From an uncultured Bacteroidota bacterium (GTDB lineage: Bacteria > Bacteroidota > Bacteroidia > Chitinophagales > S012-47): DNA of 9,350 bases. Below are positions 7,351 through 9,350 of this stretch, in pieces. The stretch's first letter is position 1, and the number at the start of each line of letters is the position of its first letter. Both the position numbers and the translations under genes were made by a program. Under the pieces are notes generated by a model that searched no databases, was not told the origin of the DNA, and saw only the letters and a program-made list of their open reading frames with translations. The DNA is taken from the NCBI GenBank assembly GCA_913062655.1, contig CAJXXO010000085.1, positions 1 through 9,350 of the forward strand, given 5' to 3'.

Positions 7351-8088
7351 TCAGGACGCTTCTACCAGCGATTCTATTGCCGTGATCAGGCCGCTGGCCC
7401 TTTGTAGCAGGGGCGTATTCAGATTGATGGTGGCCTCTCTGTAATAAATGGCCTTTTGCAAGGCATTGGTGATTGTCCTGTTGTTCTTCAACTCCGATAG
7501 CTCGAAAGAGACGGCAGGTCGGGAAGTATCTGCAAAGTTGAGAGCTACATGGGGGTACAATTCGGTATTGATGATGGTGACCAGCGAATTGGCCTGTTTC
7601 ATAGTGAGGTCATAATTGTATTGGTACAGCTCCAGGTACCGCAAGTAGGCATAATGGAGCTCTGTGTCTAGTCGCTTGATGGCACCTCCGGCAATGAGGG
7701 TCGCATTGCGGTCAAAATCCTTCGCTGTCGGGAGCAAGTACTCCGCCTCGGCCAGTGATCGGCTGATGAATCGGTACTGTTCCTTGGTAAGGGTTTGGGC
7801 GGTATCGATCAGGGCCAGCGTAGTGCGTAGGTTGGCATTGAGTTGATGGTACCACTCATTTTGTCGGGATAGTGCCAGGGTATCCTGGATGATCTCACCT
7901 TGCAGGTTTTGGATAAAATCAAGGTCGGCCTGCTGCTGTTTTTGGTGCTCATTCCAATTGTTGATCTGCAGGGCGATCAGGATACCGATCACGACCAGAA
8001 TGATCTCGCCCAAGGCATAGGTCAGGTATCTACCCAGGTGGCCTTTGGTCAGTAGCTTGGCGCGTATTCTCCGAAAGAGCTTAATCAT
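7351..8088 (-). CDS. DUF6090-type single-pass membrane protein
   Basis: The 245-residue product has a short basic N-terminus (MIKLFRRIRAKLL), then one strongly hydrophobic segment at about 22-41, GEIILVVIGILIALQINNWNE. This segment is the hallmark of a family very common in Bacteroidota, often encoded as several copies in a row. The remaining 200 residues are helical and charged: a coiled-coil-like part (48-110), a central stretch with AKDFDRNATLIAGGAIKRL (122-140), and further helices to the end. The positive-inside rule places the N-terminus in the cytoplasm and the large domain in the periplasm. No enzymatic motif is visible and the role of the family is unknown. Here it is a single copy. 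The ATG at 8088 gives exactly the usual family start. It is preceded by 99 bases containing a 7-base tandem repeat and followed after 76 bases by the barrel gene. Confidence 0.9.
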   Translation of the reverse strand: MIKLFRRIRAKLLTKGHLGRYLTYALGEIILVVIGILIALQINNWNEHQKQQQADLDFIQNLQGEIIQDTLALSRQNEWYHQLNANLRTTLALIDTAQTLTKEQYRFISRSLAEAEYLLPTAKDFDRNATLIAGGAIKRLDTELHYAYLRYLELYQYNYDLTMKQANSLVTIINTELYPHVALNFADTSRPAVSFELSELKNNRTITNALQKAIYYREATINLNTPLLQRASGLITAIESLVEAS

Positions 8089-8100
8089 AGGCAGGGGCTG

Positions 8101-8114
8101 TTACAGTTTACAGT
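8101..8114. repeat. Perfect 7-base tandem repeat upstream of the DUF6090-type gene
   Basis: TTACAGT occurs twice without a gap, 13 bases before the ATG at 8088; on the coding strand it reads ACTGTAA twice. It lies in the leader or core-promoter zone of the gene and could be a binding site or a slippage-prone sequence. Two copies of seven bases can also arise by chance. Confidence 0.4.
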
Positions 8115-8187
8115 ATTGATGTTTTGGCTATGCGCATTGTCTCGTCTTTGATCACCGTAGCTTTAGCGAAGGGGACAGGGCAGCCCA

Positions 8188-9162
8188 CTACCCCAATGCA
8201 TCGATTACCATGATAGCCGCTAGCAGCAGTAGCAGCGCGACCGTCCAGGCAATAAAAGCTTTTCTCGTCTGCCGTTTGGCCTTTTCTTTATCCCACCAGC
8301 GGCCGGGGCGAATACCGGCCAGGTAGAAGGTAACGATACCGGCAATATTCAGGCTGATCACATTGGCTCCAAAGATCAACAATGAGTTCAACGCATAGCC
8401 CATCGCCCCACCGCCAATGTACAACCCACCCCGCATAAGGGGCGGCAGTAAAGCCGCAGCCACCATGACGCCCACCAGCGTGGTGCCCTGTCCACTAACA
8501 ACCGAAACTGCTCCGGCAAAGCCACAGACCAGCGCGAGAATGATATCCCGGTATTCAATATGAGGATCGTTGGTAACCTGGCTCAGGTCCTGTGCGGTAA
8601 GTCCCCACACCATGGAGATGACCAAGGCTATCAGGGTGGCCGCTATGCCCGTCCAGACAGACTTTCGGATGATGCTGACATCACCCAGGGTGGTGCCGAA
8701 AGCCAACGACATGTTGGGACCGAGAAAGGGCGCAATCACCATGGCCCCGATGATGATGGCCAGATTGTCTTTCAAAATACCGATGCCGGCCACAAAGGCC
8801 GACAGGATCACCATCAGCACAAAATTTATGGTGAGATTGACTGGCGTAGCGATATCGTGGTAGAGCTCCTCCTTGCTGATGGAGATGAACTTACCGATCC
8901 GGATTTTCTCCTCCTTGGCTTCCGGCTTGGGGGTAACCTGTGGGAGTGTGCCTTCCACCGGATAAATGACTACCCGCTGTAAGTACTTCTTTTCCAGCTC
9001 ACCCAACAGGTCACTCGCATGTTCATCCTGTAGCAGCACTTTCACTACCGTTTCGCCCGTATCTGATTGATACGACCAATGCTCCACCACCTTGTCGTGC
9101 TCCAGGAGCGGCTCAAGCGCAGTGCTCTCTTTTCCCTGTAATACAATCTCCAATACCCTCAT
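8188..9162 (-). CDS. DUF389 family membrane protein (TIGR00341-like)
   Basis: From the ATG at 9162 the product has 324 residues. A small soluble N-terminal domain (MRVLEIVLQGKE... to about residue 70) is followed by a charged linker with KPEAKEEK and a membrane domain of six to seven helices. Diagnostic patches are IIGAMVIAPFLGPNMSLAFG, GAVSVVSGQGTTLVGVM and AAALLPPLMRGG, which match the conserved glycine- and proline-rich helices of DUF389 proteins. A basic segment (RPGRWWDKEKAKRQTRK) precedes the last helix. Function is not established for the family; transport or channel activity is often supposed. A GTG at 9234, two codons after an in-frame stop, would add 24 residues (MKTGSAASPEYWSEDPAVVP...) that look unstructured; I prefer the ATG because family members usually begin with this MR-L-E strand. 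It lies 99 bases before the DUF6090-type gene, so a shared transcript is uncertain. Confidence 0.92.
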   Translation of the reverse strand: MRVLEIVLQGKESTALEPLLEHDKVVEHWSYQSDTGETVVKVLLQDEHASDLLGELEKKYLQRVVIYPVEGTLPQVTPKPEAKEEKIRIGKFISISKEELYHDIATPVNLTINFVLMVILSAFVAGIGILKDNLAIIIGAMVIAPFLGPNMSLAFGTTLGDVSIIRKSVWTGIAATLIALVISMVWGLTAQDLSQVTNDPHIEYRDIILALVCGFAGAVSVVSGQGTTLVGVMVAAALLPPLMRGGLYIGGGAMGYALNSLLIFGANVISLNIAGIVTFYLAGIRPGRWWDKEKAKRQTRKAFIAWTVALLLLLAAIMVIDALG

Positions 9163-9300
9163 GGGCGAACGTTGTGGTACGACAGCCGGGTCCTCGGACC
9201 AATATTCTGGTGAAGCCGCGCTGCCGGTTTTCACTTTCTAAGTTACTAAATCCGCTTCCAGCAACTCGGGCACAAGGAGCGGCTCTTGTAACGGCCGGAT

Positions 9301-9350
9301 TTATGACATAGGCGAGGAGATATCCACCAGTGTACCACCCGGGTCAGTGA
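9301..9350 (-). CDS. C-terminal end of an unidentified protein, possibly VOC (glyoxalase-like) family
   Basis: On the minus strand a frame entering from the right edge reads TDPGGTLVDISSPMS and stops with TAA at 9303-9301. 'DP.G...DIS' is the pattern seen at the last strand of many vicinal-oxygen-chelate (glyoxalase/bleomycin-resistance-like) proteins, whose metal-binding Glu would lie upstream, outside the window. Only 15 residues are visible, so both the existence of the gene and its family are guesses. The strand agrees with every other gene here, and the stop lies 138 bases before the DUF389 ATG. Confidence 0.3.
   Translation of the reverse strand, partial: TDPGGTLVDISSPMS

Noticed and set aside
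9272..9289. Inverted repeat ACAAG...CTTGT with an 8-base loop downstream of the putative partial gene
   Set aside because: A 5-base stem with no following T-run on either strand; likely chance.

Overview
The window looks like a stretch of a Bacteroidota chromosome, probably a Cytophagia, Saprospiria or Flavobacteriia-type organism of roughly even base composition (judged by eye). The evidence is gene content: a DUF6090-type protein with the GEIILVVIGILIALQINNWNE-like membrane segment, a DUF4199-type membrane protein, small signal-peptide beta-barrel proteins, a 127-residue family I know only from this phylum, and a PAS/GAF protein ending in a HisKA-like helix pair with no ATPase. Start codons lack clear Shine-Dalgarno sequences, which also fits.

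Every supported gene is on the minus strand, so transcription runs from high to low coordinates. From the right: the last 15 codons of an unidentified protein (9301-9350); a DUF389 membrane protein (8188-9162, or to 9234 with a GTG start); a single-pass DUF6090-type protein (7351-8088); a beta-barrel protein (6561-7274); a DUF4199-type protein (6018-6503) overlapping by ATGA with a small exported protein (5497-6021); a 196-base gap with a candidate promoter; a 1009-residue multi-PAS/GAF protein (2271-5300, TTG start); a second small beta-barrel protein (1627-2238); a 127-residue conserved protein (1197-1580); and a membrane histidine kinase (1-1140) cut by the window edge before most of its ATPase domain.

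Two groups stand out. The left group (5300 down to 1) has gaps of only 32, 46 and 56 bases and may be one transcript: a soluble multi-sensor that cannot phosphorylate itself, an outer-membrane protein, a small unknown protein and a membrane-bound kinase. This invites the idea that the PAS protein works with a separate kinase, possibly the neighbouring one, but the sequence does not prove it. The right group (9162 down to 5497) is made of envelope proteins of unknown function, of which only the last pair is clearly translationally coupled. No RNA gene, mobile element, CRISPR array or strong terminator is visible, and no gene-free stretch exceeds 300 bases. The content is ordinary for the phylum; I see no convincing new defence or biosynthetic system.
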